The notes under the pieces were generated by a model. It was given only the letters and a program-made list of their open reading frames with translations. It had not been told where the DNA came from and did no database searches. From an uncultured Saprospiraceae bacterium (GTDB taxonomy: Bacteria; Bacteroidota; Bacteroidia; Chitinophagales; Saprospiraceae): 38,209 nucleotides of DNA. Shown here one piece after another: positions 27,101-34,003 of the stretch. The stretch is taken from NCBI GenBank assembly GCA_938003955.1, contig CALKXE010000018.1:1-38209 (forward strand), read 5' to 3'. The position numbers and the translations under genes were made by a program. Within the stretch, counting starts at the first letter, position 1; every line of letters begins with the position of its first letter.

Positions 27101-27684
27101 AGGAGTTGATCCGCAGAACAACCTGTATCCTGAGATCTCTTAGAGTCCGTCACAAGGTAGGCCGCATAAAGCTGATCATCAATCTTATTGATTTCATAAT
27201 TGCCTTTCTCATTCGTTATTGTCATATGGATTCCACTATTTATCATAGAAAGACTGACAAATGATTCTTTCTTATCTTTGATTATTCCCCTGTAAAAAAC
27301 AGATTTCGTTGATTGAGTTGCCGCTCCAGAAGCAGCTTTTACACTATATGAGCTAGTAGTCACTTCTTTTTTATACAACTGCATTTGATATACTTGCCCA
27401 TCAATAGGAATGTCTAACACCATTGTTTTCGGCTTATCCTTTTTAATTCTTGCTGCGAACGATTCTTCTAAATTTAAATATTCAGCTTTAGAAACATACT
27501 GATCTGCATCGGCAGGAATAGCTCTGTTTTGATTCTTAACAAACAACGGTTTTGATTCACTTTTGAAATCCCATTCCATGGATTGCACATAATTATAAAT
27601 TTGATGAGAATCATGTTCTTGACCGAAGCCAAACTGAATAACTGAAAGAATAAATAAGGGAAGTAATAATGATTTTTTAAACAT
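24136..27684 (-). CDS. T9SS-secreted M12B/reprolysin-like metalloprotease with eight PKD domains
   Basis: 1182 residues from the ATG at 27682-27684, chosen because it starts the signal peptide MFKKSLLLPLFILSVIQFGF; an upstream in-frame ATG at 27801 would bury it. A propeptide region is followed by a metzincin catalytic domain with HELGHNIGSSHTH at 351-363 (zinc site HEXXHXXGXXH) and IMSYCHLIGG as Met-turn. About residues 455-1085 are eight PKD domains in alternating types, a longer one with GGTPASSTEENPTVVY and a shorter one with SWDFGDGNxS. The C-terminal INPNPNNGDFVLSM to IIKFLIH is a type A T9SS sorting domain. A secreted protease for protein substrates with PKD stalk or polymer-binding function is the likely role. 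It has its own terminator. Confidence 0.93.
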   Translation of the reverse strand: MFKKSLLLPLFILSVIQFGFGQEHDSHQIYNYVQSMEWDFKSESKPLFVKNQNRAIPADADQYVSKAEYLNLEESFAARIKKDKPKTMVLDIPIDGQVYQMQLYKKEVTTSSYSVKAASGAATQSTKSVFYRGIIKDKKESFVSLSMINSGIHMTITNEKGNYEINKIDDQLYAAYLVTDSKRSQDTGCSADQLLQNENVKVKTESDNRSTGDCIEIYIECDFDSYQKNGSSIENTEDWALAVMNEVGILYENEGVPLVVSEILVYDVPDPYLGGSTAGEMLSIMPSTINDYDGRLGHVFSTRSVGGGVAWLNVLCAQNNGNFGPFAVSGSMGVNVTPFPIYSWNVMVVAHELGHNIGSSHTHNCVWNGNNTQIDDCGSEGGDEQSCYDENDPILPNNGGTIMSYCHLIGGVGINFNNGFGAQPGALLLDKYLGANCVTGDDCFGSGEEEFPPVADFTFTQSSVCSPTEVQFTDLSTGTPIDFEWVMLGATPNFSTEQNPVVVYNEPGFFNVTLTVTNADGTDELTLNQIIEVIESPIPDFDFELIGDKVSFTNQTNLPVNTYFWDFGDGAASGEENPVYEYENEGLYIVSLTVDSSPCGMKTVQKSIDVFLPPTADFSVNNTFGCSPMTVSFSNNSSDNTEEYLWTFEGGTPASSTEENPTVVYDQAGEYDVVLMVSNGAGEDEITEITYISVSEAPNAGFNMISEVLKVDFENLSEGFDEISWDFGDGNISTEADPSHTYGEEDIYQVILTVINACDTVIMIQSINLNTSPTAGFISNDTEGCLPFTVDYTNNSSINTDTWAWSFPGGTPATSTEENPIVIYETAGTYDVTLIVSNETGEDSDVITDLIVVSDVPTIDFDFEKDAFDVDFIDLSSNYESLSWDFGDGNTSIEANPNHTYTDDGTYTVILSATNMCGTIKESKTIVISTLPVADYAVSQTGGCIPFVVEYTDNSSTNVTAWQWSFSGGNPSESTDQNPTVSYDAVGIYDVTLVVTSLAGEDVLETESYITTQDIPTAKYEIDQISNFEFTFNNISIDANSYSWDFGDSNTSIDENPNHIYADEGVYTVVLSATNECGTITYQEEVTVTGPTSIDKIDILSAVNINPNPNNGDFVLSMNAIASGEVRIEIYNIMGQQVKADNFQISSGHNNKAIELGNQTSGAYLILLKKGDQRQIIKFLIH

Positions 27685-27895
27685 AAGGTTATTTTTTAGG
27701 TGGGATTTACCAATTGGACTGTATGATAAATATAATTTTGGAAAGCAACAAATCAATTTCACTGAAGATGTCTTGTAGCCGTTAGGTATTTTAGTTTTCA
27801 CCCCTAGACGTGAAGCATTATGATAGCAATCAGAAAGAATTCATTGCAATGCCTTGGCTTTATTGGAAATTTTATTTTCTTATTATTGGTGACTA

Positions 27896-27970
27896 TTAAG
27901 CGCAACAATCTTTACTAGCAGATTAGCAACCACTCAAAATCAATAATAAAGCGAGTATGGTTTTATTCAT
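27896..27970 (-). pseudogene. Broken tiny lipoprotein after attC-like site
   Basis: The ATG at 27968-27970 starts MNKTILALLLILSGC, a perfect lipoprotein signal with lipobox LSGC, but the next codon is TAA (27923-27925). In the same frame SASKDCCA and a second TAA follow, as in very small Bacteroidota lipoproteins with a CC ending. It starts 14 nt after the attC-like site at 27985-28044, the usual place for a cassette gene. A single change (for example CAA to TAA) would explain it. Confidence 0.4.
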
Positions 27971-27984
27971 TTTTTCATGATCTC

Positions 27985-28044
27985 TAACGCATAAAGATAA
28001 GACTAGTAGCGACACAAGATGATATGCAATTTTATCTATTGTTA
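27985..28044 (-). repeat. attC-like site 1
   Basis: Plus-strand layout: TAAC, 6-nt spacer, AGATAA, centre, TTATCT, ATT, GTTA. The outer boxes and inner boxes pair; the spacers are unequal (6 and 3 nt). The stop codon of the gene at 28042 overlaps the GTTA end, and a broken lipoprotein starts 14 nt beyond the TAAC end. See the array finding. Confidence 0.5.
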
Positions 28045-28548
28045 TCGGCTTACTTTTTCTTTATTATTATGTAAGCGCCTCAGAAACTTTTCTAATTCAA
28101 ATAAGCCTATGAATTCTATATTAGTTAATGACACCTTCTTAGATTCAAATTTCAACTGCAATCCATCACCATAGTCCGTATTTATTTTTCTCCACCAAAT
28201 CAACTTATCAAAATTGGAATTGATAGAATATTTTTTTCTGTTGGACTCAAGTTTAAATTGTTTGTCTTCAATAGTAATTATTATCGTAGTTGTTATTAAC
28301 TGAATGGGTAATATTACAAACATCCAAATAATAAATATCATTGTTAATATAAGGACTATTATATAGACTTCGTCTATCCCAGTATCCGGTAATTTAAAGT
28401 TTGGCAAGACAGTTATTGCGCAAAAGAAAGCGATTATTAAAAGTAAGTAACTACTTCTTTTTACAAATTTCCCCTGTCGAATTACAATCGGTTGTATTGA
28501 TTCATTCTGAGCTTTTATTTTCTCCTTCCTCGTTAACTTTCTGTGCAT
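28042..28548 (-). CDS. Hypothetical two-span membrane protein (cassette gene)
   Basis: 168 residues. A basic N-terminus precedes two membrane spans at about 33-50 (YLLLIIAFFCAITVLPNF) and 61-88 (YIIVLILTMIFIIWMFVILP), followed by a C-terminal domain of about 75 residues with IEDKQFKLESNRKKYSINSN and WWRKINTDYGDGLQLKF, resembling PH-like membrane-associated domains. Family not identified. It has the position of a cassette: its stop overlaps attC-like site 1, and its start lies 43 nt after attC-like site 2. Confidence 0.65.
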   Translation of the reverse strand: MHRKLTRKEKIKAQNESIQPIVIRQGKFVKRSSYLLLIIAFFCAITVLPNFKLPDTGIDEVYIIVLILTMIFIIWMFVILPIQLITTTIIITIEDKQFKLESNRKKYSINSNFDKLIWWRKINTDYGDGLQLKFESKKVSLTNIEFIGLFELEKFLRRLHNNKEKVSR

Positions 28549-28591
28549 TTAGTTGGCTTAAGTAATGTTTTCATGACTTCTAGTTTGCAGA

Positions 28592-28641
28592 TAACATACC
28601 GGTAAACCCTAAGTCCCACCAAAGGATGCATTACCCAATTA
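28592..28641 (-). repeat. attC-like site 2
   Basis: TAAC (28592-28595), spacer ATACC, GGTAA, centre of 24 nt, TTACC, CA, and ATTA (28638-28641). Inner boxes GGTAA and TTACC are complementary; one outer box is degenerate (ATTA instead of GTTA). About 195 nt of gene-free sequence separate it from the stop of the gene at 28837. Confidence 0.4.
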
Positions 28642-28836
28642 GCAATACAATAGAGCGTCTATTTAGCATCTTAACTCAAACCCAACTTCTTTCGAAATTA
28701 GCATATCATAGACACCTTTATATTCTTTATTATTTTAAATTATTCTCAATATCTCAATACCCTTTATCCAGATAATATAATTTTTCGTTTTTAATATTAC
28801 AATTTCATTTTTATTGCATTCCTTTATCAATTGCCT

Positions 28837-29538
28837 TTAAACACTAATTAAGCATTGTACATTCCCTTCTAATTCTTTATACTTAATCAAGTTATTCCTC
28901 AGTAGAAATGTAGTTCCAATATTATATCTACCAGGCGTTTCAAACCTTTTAATACATCCTGACTTTAAAAGTATTTCCTTCTTGAAAGATAAAAATATTC
29001 CTTCATTATGTATTTCCATTTTCGAGCAATTCATAAGGGACATAAGAGTTAATTGCTTCCGAAAATCTTCATAGCTAATATCTAGTTTTTGAAACTGGTT
29101 TTTTAAAAGTTGATCAGAAATTAGACCTGAGTAACGAATCTTCCAATCTTTAAAGATCCTTTCATTCTGCACTAGAAATTTATTTTCTAATTCAGGAAGA
29201 TTATTACATTCAACTTGATTCAAATTTATCAATTTAAGGTTTTCTATTCGTCCTATTAAATCAAAATCATTCGAACTTCGTATGCTGTCTCGTAAATTCT
29301 TATCAATATTTGAAATATCAATTGATATGAAATCATTTTCTAAGAGTTGTATCGAATAGTATATTTCATTATGACTAAAAGTACTTAATGAATCAAAAAA
29401 TATCCTTGTATTATTATAATTGTTAATCGCTTGTTTTTGAATAATTATTACTTTGATTGCATCTTTAAACATATATGACATACCTAATATCAATACGATT
29501 AAACTTATACCTAATATTTTTTTATTCGATTTTACCAT
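28837..29538 (-). CDS. Hypothetical membrane-anchored protein (cassette gene)
   Basis: 233 residues. One N-terminal membrane anchor (about 8-25, ILGISLIVLILGMSYMF) and a largely helical extracytoplasmic domain rich in N, I, L and K; the end has CIKRFETPGRYNIGTTFLLR and LEGNVQCLI. No recognised domain. Very AT-rich. It starts 40 nt after attC-like site 3 and ends 195 nt before site 2, so it probably forms a single-gene cassette. Confidence 0.6.
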   Translation of the reverse strand: MVKSNKKILGISLIVLILGMSYMFKDAIKVIIIQKQAINNYNNTRIFFDSLSTFSHNEIYYSIQLLENDFISIDISNIDKNLRDSIRSSNDFDLIGRIENLKLINLNQVECNNLPELENKFLVQNERIFKDWKIRYSGLISDQLLKNQFQKLDISYEDFRKQLTLMSLMNCSKMEIHNEGIFLSFKKEILLKSGCIKRFETPGRYNIGTTFLLRNNLIKYKELEGNVQCLISV

Positions 29539-29578
29539 TTACTTTTTAATTGCCATAATTTGATTCAATGCTTAATGA

Positions 29579-29639
29579 TAACGTCCAAGTATCTCGAGCT
29601 GATACAGCTATAAAAAGTCTGATCTTATATCACATGTTA
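29579..29639 (-). repeat. attC-like site 3
   Basis: TAACGTCCAAG (from 29579) and TATATCACATGTTA (to 29639) bound a 61-bp element; AAGTCTGATCT in its centre is shared with site 6, and the ends TAACGTCC and ATATCACATGTTA with site 7. The inner box on the left is diverged; an AGCT-GATAC-AGCT hairpin lies in the centre. It begins 7 nt after the stop codon at 29647. Confidence 0.55.
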
Positions 29640-29646
29640 CATTTCG

Positions 29647-30642
29647 TTATTTTTCATTATGCTTCGATGCGACAAAGATATCCACATAAGACAATATAGA
29701 ATTTATCTCCTTATTATATGCCTTAAATATGCCTTCCATTCTTTGTTTCAGAAATGTCTGATTGAAGATTACTATTACAATCTTATCTTTATATAAGGTA
29801 AGGAATTTAACGTTATACGTCACCTTTTTTCCATTAGAATGATGAATATTTTTATCGAATTTTAAAAAACGATCTATAAAGTCTCTACTTATAGATTCTG
29901 TCTCTGCTGTCGATTTCAGGATTAAATATTTTTCATCTATTATATTGTTTCCAGTTTTCACCTCTACCCCATCTAATTTAACATATTCTCTCAACTGTTC
30001 AATAACAGGAATATTCCATTCTTCCTCTTCCGTCTTATGTTTTGAGTAAAAGAGTGACTTTCTTAAATAAATAGATACTCTTTCTTTTTGATAGCTGTTC
30101 ATGTTATCTAGAACAATAAGAGTAGATGGCTGCCAAGTAGGAAATGATCTTTTCATCTTACCTTTTTGTGTAGAAACAGATAATTCACAAAATTTGACAT
30201 TAAGATTTTTATAAGTACCTGCAATGCAATTACTTTTAACAAATTTTAATGTGGGTTCAATATCATGATGAATAAATCCCAACTCCTCTGTCTCTGATTT
30301 GTCTAAATCAATAATGTTACCATTGAATTTGAGTGAACTAGAACCCATTGAATCTAACATCCTTTGCACGTATGGCCCTTTTTCTTTGTCAAATTCGGAA
30401 TTAAGGTTTGGAAATCCTATAAACTTATCAATGAATATTAGTTTCGCCAATGGAATAATTACAATTGCAATGCCTAAAGGAATACTTCTAAGAAAAATTA
30501 AATTCATTGTAAATGAGAGAAAACAGATTAACAATAAAGTAAATCCAACTACTCCAATTTTATTCTGTTTGTTATTGAGGGAAATTAGCTGCGGATTATT
30601 TTTTAAAAAATCATCTTCCATTTCTTTCAGATTAACATTCAT
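29647..30642 (-). CDS. DUF3137-like membrane protein
   Basis: 331 residues. Two membrane spans at about 28-48 (IGVVGFTLLLICFLSFTMNL) and 53-70 are followed by a large cytosolic domain. The region VKTGNNIIDEKYLILKSTAE, then FIDRFLKF and DKIVIVIFNQTFLKQRMEG, follows the order of DUF3137 proteins, where the subject matter is a bound beta-sheet domain of unknown function; the assignment is by pattern only. The gene starts 75 nt after a TACCTTTG promoter element and ends at attC-like site 3. Confidence 0.6.
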   Translation of the reverse strand: MNVNLKEMEDDFLKNNPQLISLNNKQNKIGVVGFTLLLICFLSFTMNLIFLRSIPLGIAIVIIPLAKLIFIDKFIGFPNLNSEFDKEKGPYVQRMLDSMGSSSLKFNGNIIDLDKSETEELGFIHHDIEPTLKFVKSNCIAGTYKNLNVKFCELSVSTQKGKMKRSFPTWQPSTLIVLDNMNSYQKERVSIYLRKSLFYSKHKTEEEEWNIPVIEQLREYVKLDGVEVKTGNNIIDEKYLILKSTAETESISRDFIDRFLKFDKNIHHSNGKKVTYNVKFLTLYKDKIVIVIFNQTFLKQRMEGIFKAYNKEINSILSYVDIFVASKHNEK

Positions 30643-30707
30643 GCCAATTACTTTATTTAATTTGGTTGTTTTCTTCTTAATGAAATGTAATGTCCCTTTA
30701 TATCGAA

Positions 30708-30739
30708 GAGTCTGACCAAAGGTACAATTCTTTGAAATC
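30708..30739 (-). promoter_or_regulatory. Promoter element (TACCTTTG) within a 32-bp duplicated block
   Basis: On the minus strand TACCTTTG (30717-30724) fits the Bacteroidota -7 consensus TAnnTTTG, 75 nt before the gene at 30642. The surrounding 32 bp are closely matched at 36914-36945: GAGTCTGACCAAAG is identical in both (plus-strand reading), and ATTCT and TC anchor the rest. No -33 TTTG is evident. Confidence 0.55.
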
Positions 30740-30759
30740 TAGAGTCATGCACTGGTTTT

Positions 30760-31668
30760 CTAGTTCAAATTTCGGTATTCTGATGGACTAAAACCAACTT
30801 TACCTTTGAATAATTTGCTAAAATGCTGAGGGTATTCAAACCCTAGACCAAAAGCTATTTCACTTATTGATGAATTTGAATTTAGCAAATTAGTTTTTGC
30901 TTTCTCAATTAAATACGAATGAATATGGTCTTTTGCACTACTTCCAGTTTCTAGTTTTAATAAATCACTTAAATATGAGCCCGACATATTCATAGCCTCA
31001 CCACATTGATTAATTGAAGGCATTCCCATTTCAGATAGGTCTGATGATGAAAAATAGTTTTGCAAGTAATGTTCGAATTTACTAACAAAGTCCTTACTCA
31101 GGTTTGTTCTTGTATAAAACTGCCTATCATAATAACGGTTGCTATATTTTAATATGCTTTCAAGGTTCTGAATAATTATATTCTGAGAATGTTTATCTAT
31201 ATTTTGATTTAATTCTAAGTCTATTTTTTTTACTAATTCAAAAAGTGATTGTTTCTCCTTATCAGAAAGATGCAATGATTCATTAGCTTCATAATTAAAG
31301 AAAGAATAATTTTTAATTGTTTTGCCTAGTTCAGATTTTCGAATCAAATCTGGATGAAACAGAATTGTCCATCCTGAATCATCTAGTTCTTCTATCGGAT
31401 CGGCAAATGATGCGACTTGGTTGGGAGCTATAAACACAAGGGTGCCGTCATCAAAATCGTATGAGTTTTTACCATATTGAAAAGTCGTTCCTTTCATTTT
31501 CCCTTTCATAGAAAGTAAGTAAAGTTCACTTGTTAGTTTTACGTTTGCAAAATCAAGATCAGTCTGAGGCCACTTTCTAATTATTGTAATTAATGGATGT
31601 GTTGGTTTCTCCAAACCGAATAATTGGTGTACTTCAGATATGGATTTTATTCGAAAAATGTCTCTCAT
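30760..31668 (-). CDS. AraC-family transcriptional regulator
   Basis: 302 residues. The N-terminal half resembles a cupin-type sensor, starting about 60 (FQYGKNSYDFDDGTLVFIAP). The C-terminal AraC HTH pair is clear, with GEAMNMSGSYLSDLLKLETG in the first HTH and SISEIAFGLGFEYPQHFSKL followed by GFSPSEYR in the second. It is the third gene of a tight operon, starting 6 nt after the small gene at 31675-31899. A role in regulating that operon is inference; an inverted repeat at 32480-32509 is a possible target. Confidence 0.9.
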   Translation of the reverse strand: MRDIFRIKSISEVHQLFGLEKPTHPLITIIRKWPQTDLDFANVKLTSELYLLSMKGKMKGTTFQYGKNSYDFDDGTLVFIAPNQVASFADPIEELDDSGWTILFHPDLIRKSELGKTIKNYSFFNYEANESLHLSDKEKQSLFELVKKIDLELNQNIDKHSQNIIIQNLESILKYSNRYYDRQFYTRTNLSKDFVSKFEHYLQNYFSSSDLSEMGMPSINQCGEAMNMSGSYLSDLLKLETGSSAKDHIHSYLIEKAKTNLLNSNSSISEIAFGLGFEYPQHFSKLFKGKVGFSPSEYRNLN

Positions 31669-31674
31669 GTTTTT

Positions 31675-31899
31675 TTAGTGTAATTCAATACATTCTATCT
31701 TCAGGGAGTCTAACATAATTATTATTTCCTTTTCTATCTTATATCGACTCTCTATTCTTAATATATTCTCGCAATCCTCTAAGTCTGTATTCCACTTATG
31801 GATTTTACTGAAGTTGTCCAAAATAGGCTTTACATGTATTAAGTCTTGTTCTATTATATCTGTTTTAAAAACAGATATAATTAATTTCCCAGGGTTCAT
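31675..31899 (-). CDS. Small HMA-like protein without metal site
   Basis: 74 residues, MNPGKLIISVFKTDI at the start and LEDCENILRIESRYKIEKEI later. I recognise the pattern of short Bacteroidota proteins with a ferredoxin-like (HMA-type) fold, whose members lack the CxxC metal motif, as here. It sits between SRPBCC and AraC genes with gaps of 6 nt on both sides, so it is co-translated with them. Function unknown. Confidence 0.65.
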   Translation of the reverse strand: MNPGKLIISVFKTDIIEQDLIHVKPILDNFSKIHKWNTDLEDCENILRIESRYKIEKEIIIMLDSLKIECIELH

Positions 31900-31905
31900 T
31901 TCAGT

Positions 31906-32406
31906 TCACTTAGGTGCCTCACATACTTTTTTGAAAGCTGCATTCTGTGTGTTGTATTTAGCTATCATATTCTCCCTCATTTCTGGTTTCATAATTAAAC
32001 TTCTCAGAGGGCCACTCATTCTTTCATAGTTAATGAATCGGGTGTTCTTCCCACCATCTATCGATTCAAAAATATGTACATGTTCTGCATTTAATATTCC
32101 CCATCTAAAACCCCAATAGAATACTTCTGGACTGTTTTCGTATACTTTTGGACTAGTTGGTGCTGGAGCTGGATCATTTTTTCGACCAAAGTTAAGTGTC
32201 AAGTTTAGAGTTGGTTTAGTCTCAAGGTTATTGATATTACCTTTTTTTACCTCTATTTTTGGAATTACAGTATTCCATTCGCTCCATTTTTCGAAATCTA
32301 AAAATTTTGTTCTAACAACTTCGGGAGTGGCATTAATAATTATTTCAGTAAATGCTATTGTTTTGTCCTGTACCTCATTCGATTGTCGTATGTATTTTTT
32401 TTTCAT
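31906..32406 (-). CDS. SRPBCC-domain protein
   Basis: 166 residues from the ATG at 32404-32406; a 19-residue in-frame extension to 32463 overlaps the promoter and is unlikely. ITIEFTEIIINATPEVV-like IAFTEIIINATPEVVRTKFL, DFEKWSEWNTVIPKIEV and FESIDGGKNTRFINYERMSG are the usual strand and helix signatures of SRPBCC/polyketide-cyclase-like hydrophobic ligand-binding proteins. It is the first gene of the three-gene operon with the HMA-like and AraC genes. On the minus strand GACCTTTG about 35 nt upstream is one mismatch from the -7 consensus. Confidence 0.8.
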   Translation of the reverse strand: MKKKYIRQSNEVQDKTIAFTEIIINATPEVVRTKFLDFEKWSEWNTVIPKIEVKKGNINNLETKPTLNLTLNFGRKNDPAPAPTSPKVYENSPEVFYWGFRWGILNAEHVHIFESIDGGKNTRFINYERMSGPLRSLIMKPEMRENMIAKYNTQNAAFKKVCEAPK

Positions 32407-32479
32407 TGCACTATTTTTAAGATTATTAATAGTACAAAGGTCCAATTGATCTGTATCACTCAAGGATAGATATCGCTGA

Positions 32480-32509
32480 AAGTTGAATACATTTCGCTAA
32501 ATTCAACTT
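32480..32509. promoter_or_regulatory. 9-bp inverted repeat upstream of SRPBCC-AraC operon
   Basis: AAGTTGAAT (32480-32488) and ATTCAACTT (32501-32509) are perfect inverted copies with a 12-nt spacer. It lies about 75-105 bp upstream of the SRPBCC start and just above its promoter-like GACCTTTG. It could be an operator for the AraC protein encoded in the operon, or the relic of a cassette boundary: TAAC at 32539-32542 is a degenerate attC-like end. Confidence 0.4.
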
Positions 32510-32639
32510 CTGCCTAGAGCCCAAGCACATCTAGCGGCTAACTGAATGATAAGCTGATCCGATTATGCAATACTATAGACAATTAATTTCTGTAGATGTT
32601 CATAATACTCTTAGATAAACTTAAACGTAATTGTTCACT

Positions 32640-33017
32640 TTAAAAGAGTACTATACTAAGCAAACAAGCTATTAAAATCAATGATATCAAAATGTAAATC
32701 ATTTTATTTTCAATGCTAGACGTATTCTTAAATCGTTCTTCCCATGTGCTGTTTGACGCAATCCATTTAATGGATTTTGCAGCAATTATATTTGCACCGC
32801 CAATTAAAATATAGCTTAAATTAGGTAAGTAATTTTCAATGTTTAATAATTCCGAATTAACTATGGAATAGATTAAGCCTATGATTCCTCCAATTAATAA
32901 TAGATACCCTAACACATTTGGTAGAGTTGGACTCTTTAATGTTAATTTTCTGTTCGCCAACGCAGTTGTTACTTTTACAAACTGAGGCCAATTTTCGTAA
33001 TTTATTTTATTATCCAT
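32640..33017 (-). CDS. Hypothetical small membrane protein
   Basis: 125 residues with three hydrophobic segments: about 36-54 (LGYLLLIGGIIGLIYSIV), 65-82 (LPNLSYILIGGANIIAA) and 107-124 (IYILISLILIACLLSIVL). The N-terminus is soluble with NWPQFVKVTTALANRKL. Family not recognised. Upstream 33018-33164 is gene-free. It lies between the remnants of two attC-like ends, consistent with a cassette. Confidence 0.6.
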   Translation of the reverse strand: MDNKINYENWPQFVKVTTALANRKLTLKSPTLPNVLGYLLLIGGIIGLIYSIVNSELLNIENYLPNLSYILIGGANIIAAKSIKWIASNSTWEERFKNTSSIENKMIYILISLILIACLLSIVLF

Positions 33018-33164
33018 AGTTATTGATTATGTATTTTCGTAATGTATTTATCTTTTTATTCCTATTTGCTTTCCTGACAATATTTATACTTGTTTTGTGA
33101 TTCTTAAATATCCCTGCACGAAATATTTCTAATTCCATTTACAATGCTATCTTTTAGAATTCTA

Positions 33165-33416
33165 TTAATTCTTCCAGTAGTCGTTTAATCGAATTCGATA
33201 TGTGTTACTTGCAAATACTAAATTCAATTTAGCGAAAATTTTGTCGTCTTCCCGAACAGTGTTTCTTGACAAGTAATTATTGTAGCTATATCTTGATTTT
33301 GTAATTTCAGGCTTTTTGTCTTGTTCTATTGGCACAGGAATAACAAGTTATTTCTTTATTTTACAACCCGTTGTTATTACTACTAAAGATATTAGACTTA
33401 ATACTAATCCGTTCAT
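33165..33416 (-). pseudogene. Lipoprotein gene interrupted by in-frame TAA
   Basis: From the ATG at 33414-33416 the frame reads MNGLVLSLISLVVITTGCKI then KK and TAA (33348-33350). The same frame continues without shift for 60 more codons (including VREDDKIFAKLNLVFASNTY) to the stop at 33165-33167. The first part is a perfect lipoprotein signal. A nonsense change in an 83-residue lipoprotein is the simplest reading; a real 22-residue entericidin-like lipopeptide is possible. The ATG lies 15 nt after attC-like site 5. Confidence 0.5.
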
Positions 33417-33431
33417 CTTTTTTCATTTTCC

Positions 33432-33501
33432 TAACTGGCTATAAGGCTCTGTGACATTCGGCTTGCTGACAAAGGAGGCATGATCGTCATGTCACTTGTT
33501 A
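33432..33501 (-). repeat. attC-like site 5
   Basis: GTGACAT pairs with ATGTCAC, then TT and GTTA (33498-33501). On the left the TAAC box is at 33432-33435, with a longer spacer than in sites 6 and 7, or TAAG at 33442-33445 is a degenerate box at normal distance. The centre GGCTTGCTGAC and GGCATGATC closely follows site 7 (GGCGTGCTGAC, TGCATGATC). It begins 12 nt after the stop of the Imm8-like gene. Confidence 0.55.
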
Positions 33502-33513
33502 TCACCTGGCAAT

Positions 33514-33912
33514 TTATTTTAATCTACTTCGCTCTTCTCTTTCATATTCCCAATACATTAATTTATTTATTTGGCTAGCGATAAACTTCCAACTTCCATT
33601 CGTATCAATATCTTTTAGTCTTTTACATAACAATTCGATCAAACCAACATAACTATAACCCTTAATGCAAATGATGTTAAAATTATTTAGAGAAATTCCA
33701 CTAGATAAATTTTCTTTTAGTTCATGTTCAATGAGATGATTTACACCTAATGAATTGGCTAAAGTAAACCTAAAGTCATCTTTTCCAATTTCACCTTTGA
33801 TTCCAATTTCGATATCAATAAGTATGGAAAAGGGTTCATTATCCTTTGGATTGAATAATTTCAAGTCTTCAACTTCCATTGACCATATTTCTCCTATTTC
33901 TATTTGTCTCAT
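33514..33912 (-). CDS. Imm8-like immunity protein
   Basis: 132 residues from the ATG at 33910-33912; an in-frame extension to 33978 would cover attC-like site 6 and is rejected. The pattern follows the Imm8 family of polymorphic-toxin immunity proteins: FSILIDIEIGIKGEIGKDDF, RFTLANSLG and the C-terminal IASQINKLMYWEYERE. Imm8 proteins neutralise toxin domains delivered by neighbouring cells or by self. There is no toxin gene next to it, so it would be an orphan immunity gene. The ATG is 15 nt after site 6 and the stop 12 nt before site 5, the geometry of an integron cassette. Confidence 0.65.
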   Translation of the reverse strand: MRQIEIGEIWSMEVEDLKLFNPKDNEPFSILIDIEIGIKGEIGKDDFRFTLANSLGVNHLIEHELKENLSSGISLNNFNIICIKGYSYVGLIELLCKRLKDIDTNGSWKFIASQINKLMYWEYEREERSRLK

Positions 33913-33927
33913 TTGGTTTTCGCTTGA

Positions 33928-33989
33928 TGACGTATCGGTGATATGGAGCGGAAGCAGCGATAGCAAGTCTGATCTCATGTCACATGTTA
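33928..33989 (-). repeat. attC-like site 6
   Basis: TGAC, 6-nt spacer GTATCG, GTGATATG (33938-33945), a 30-nt centre, CATGTCAC (33976-33983), AT, GTTA (33986-33989). GTGATATG and CATGTCAC pair at all positions with one G-T. The left box is TGAC in place of TAAC. The stop of the gene at 34004 is 14 nt away on one side, the Imm8-like start 15 nt on the other. Confidence 0.65.
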
Positions 33990-34003
33990 GCTATTTTTTT
34001 CTT

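Noticed and set aside
32539-32640. attC-like site between SRPBCC and the small membrane protein
   Set aside because: A TAAC end is present, but I found no convincing inner boxes or partner GTTA at the right distance; kept only as a possible degenerate end.
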